Shown here one piece after another: positions 6,101 through 6,523 of a stretch of DNA of 6,523 nt; the first letter of the stretch is position 1; every line of letters starts with the position of its first letter. Location of the stretch: NCBI GenBank assembly GCA_029974875.1, contig JARKQP010000408.1, forward strand, positions 1 through 6,523, read 5' to 3'. Under the pieces are notes generated by a model. The model did no database searches. It was not told the origin of the DNA and was given only the letters and a program-made list of their open reading frames with translations. The translations under genes were made by a program, and so were the position numbers. This DNA is from Mobilitalea sp. GTDB taxonomy: Bacteria; Bacillota_A; Clostridia; Lachnospirales; Lachnospiraceae.

Positions 6101-6523
6101 TCAATGTTAATCCTAATACGAGGACAGATGTAGATGCATCAGCCTATACTGCTACGACAGTGAAGGATCCGGTTTCAGGAAACTGGACAATTACATTGCA
6201 ATTTAATGGATCAATAACCCATCAGTATGAACTGGAATATAATACAGTGGTTACGGGGCCGATAGGCGGGCAGATAAAGAATAATGCCTCCTTTATTGGA
6301 ACAGGTGTCTCCGGCACTACAACCGGCAACAAGGAATATAATATTACAGCATATTCTTCTGGAACTGGAAGTGGAACTTCATCCAAAGGTGATTTGGTTA
6401 TTGAGAAAAGGGATGAGGCAACAGGAGGGTTGATTACCCAGGAGGCAACCTTCGAGCTGTATTATTATTTAAATGGGGATAAGATTGTGGTCGGAGGCGG
6501 ATCAAAAAAGACCTCCAGCGGTA
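3121..6523 (+). CDS. Secreted Cna/Sdr-like multidomain surface adhesin, 5' part; 3' end outside window
   Basis: This is probably a cell-surface adhesin; the ligand cannot be told from sequence. The frame runs without a stop from the ATG to the right edge, at least 1,134 residues. Residues 1-37 look like a signal peptide: MKTLKNIMK, a hydrophobic core (11-30), and A-K-A before a likely cut near 37/38. Residues about 40-195 resemble the N-terminal Ig-like region of MSCRAMM adhesins. Six tandem domains follow, anchored by Trp214, 355, 499, 655, 812 and 956, spaced 141-157 residues. Each opens [I/M]-x-W-x-[I/L/V], has a conserved Asp 18-20 residues later, and ends with Y-x-[I/V/L]-x-Y and N-x-A, as in Cna-like collagen-binding folds. 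From about residue 1089, GDLVIEKRDEATGG begins a CnaB/SpaA-like domain with Lys1096 as the likely isopeptide lysine. A sorting signal such as LPXTG would lie beyond the window. The regulator upstream and the operator-like repeats suggest control by the neighbouring two-component system. Confidence 0.9.
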   Translation, partial: MKTLKNIMKSLLLTVLITSMVLEAPFAAFGSWHAAKAAVNLGNILTNVTLVKMNGMTEEPLDLENPIEITEDTVIRLKMDWAIEEDVEVLNGYTATIPIPNLFLPAGTPPVTGPLKFGAAIVGTYTLDSANNLILTFNNELRLDGDYGENRHGTVEINFNIDVTKFDDGLTEVVKFGDGIGLTFPITVKPKNAGTSISKDGAVNDPANPKSINWTIDVNADEAHMANAIVSDVIPTGLKLDPGSVKIYHLNMGYSGPVLGAETTQTVSGGAISVATGSSLTVTFGEINTAYRISYSTAIETYGITYTNTAGIQDGDTGTPVTSTKVLGPYTKASLLEKKGEVQKDSKGNVRTIQWTIDVNKLQEDIDNAVIEDELGSYQRIIETSVKIYPLNKSGSNWNPGSAITLPSGDMKVDTASGSSLKITLGKLEGKAYRIVYQSQVDYPEEFVPSLTCTNTAILKDGDDELGTATATVEATRQVLLTKGEDAFTVNYTDKKIKWKLTVNASEHSITNAILHDTLPSGLTLDKDSIVIIDHNDTIIYSKDVTNEGITAPDTNVSGPDTFTIELGNIDKKLIITYETKIESTHWGKDIEFENNAWLSGTGIGPGSGPGYDVVKAPVTHTIENTFFKNEFSGTETVGGVTYGPISYTDKTMSWKLTIKPTKEAITQLIITDTFPQDGLYLLTESIRFKKGTANLNWTEGNQYTIAPISPYTGTAYQHGFVLTINGPLSDSDYTVYYKTSFDRDQNPDILENKSPDQRLYENQAKFLYSKDGNPPSISGGTSKASYTMNQTSYNNGRKIGIKDLQGRKITWQIYANDQATTVSSGSLVIQDRLKLGNHELSADLATTLTVHEYTVNSGNNNPIKGNQLSSDKYELSVDADNKGFTLTIKNVTNGRYLIEYTTDILGISDQKYSNEATILGKTYTAEVTNNNYRNFLEKTATNAGSTVSPDDEIEWKVVLNKSLSKINGATFKDIISGGHQYVTGSLRVYQVNVNVNPNTRTDVDASAYTATTVKDPVSGNWTITLQFNGSITHQYELEYNTVVTGPIGGQIKNNASFIGTGVSGTTTGNKEYNITAYSSGTGSGTSSKGDLVIEKRDEATGGLITQEATFELYYYLNGDKIVVGGGSKKTSSG
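3715..6288 (+). repeat. Six tandem Cna-like domains with Lys/Asp/Asn isopeptide-type triads
   Basis: This is protein-level repetition in the adhesin; the DNA copies are well diverged. Candidate triads (Lys, Asp, Asn) are 199/232/308, 338/373/455, 483/517/595, 629/673/763, 799/832/915 and 939/974/1054. Lys-to-Asp distance is 33-35 residues in five domains and 44 in the fourth, which has a longer loop. Asn always sits in N-x-A. In the known CnaA-type fold, a Lys and an Asn form an intramolecular isopeptide bond catalysed by an Asp, which stiffens the stalk. The pattern is seen; bond formation is inferred. The Lys of domain 5 is the least certain. Confidence 0.75.

Overview
The window looks like a Gram-positive (Bacillota, probably clostridial; Paenibacillaceae is an alternative) chromosome segment. 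The reasons are strong AGGAGG-type ribosome binding sites, heavy AGA/AGG/GGA codon use, a LytS-type kinase paired with a receiver regulator, and a Cna/Sdr-like secreted adhesin. All three real genes are on the + strand. Nothing convincing is on the - strand.

Region 1 (1-1609) is the 3' part of a hybrid sensor histidine kinase whose frame is open through the left edge. It holds the tail of a first ATPase domain, a repetitive charged linker, a degenerate receiver domain, and a complete LytS-like kinase core. The first 240 bases are a 15-bp minisatellite read in frame as T-[P/L]-G-Q-E. It runs straight into the G2 glycine box, so it appears to sit in the ATP-lid loop of the first ATPase domain. 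Positions 356-499 are a second in-frame array with a 24-bp period.

Region 2 (1610-1838) is a 229-bp spacer between kinase and regulator. It holds an AT-rich tandem array, again with a 15-bp period, flanked by a CCAAGGTTC direct repeat. Region 3 (1839-2966) is a complete response regulator: an intact LytTR-like receiver joined to a SARP-type winged helix and a BTAD helical domain.

Region 4 (2967-3120) is a promoter and leader. Two perfect TGTTCAG heptamers 11 bp apart stand just upstream of a TATAAT box that has no good -35 hexamer. This is the layout known for SARP-activated promoters. A hairpin and a possible competing pairing with the Shine-Dalgarno region follow. Region 5 (3121 to the right edge) is a secreted surface protein with a signal peptide, an N-terminal adhesin-like region, six tandem Cna-like domains each with a Lys/Asp/Asn isopeptide-type triad, and the beginning of a CnaB/SpaA-like domain. 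It is cut by the window end.

Working model (inference): the kinase phosphorylates the SARP-type regulator, which binds the 11-bp direct repeats and activates the adhesin gene. Frame-preserving repeats in the kinase could tune the system by changing copy number.
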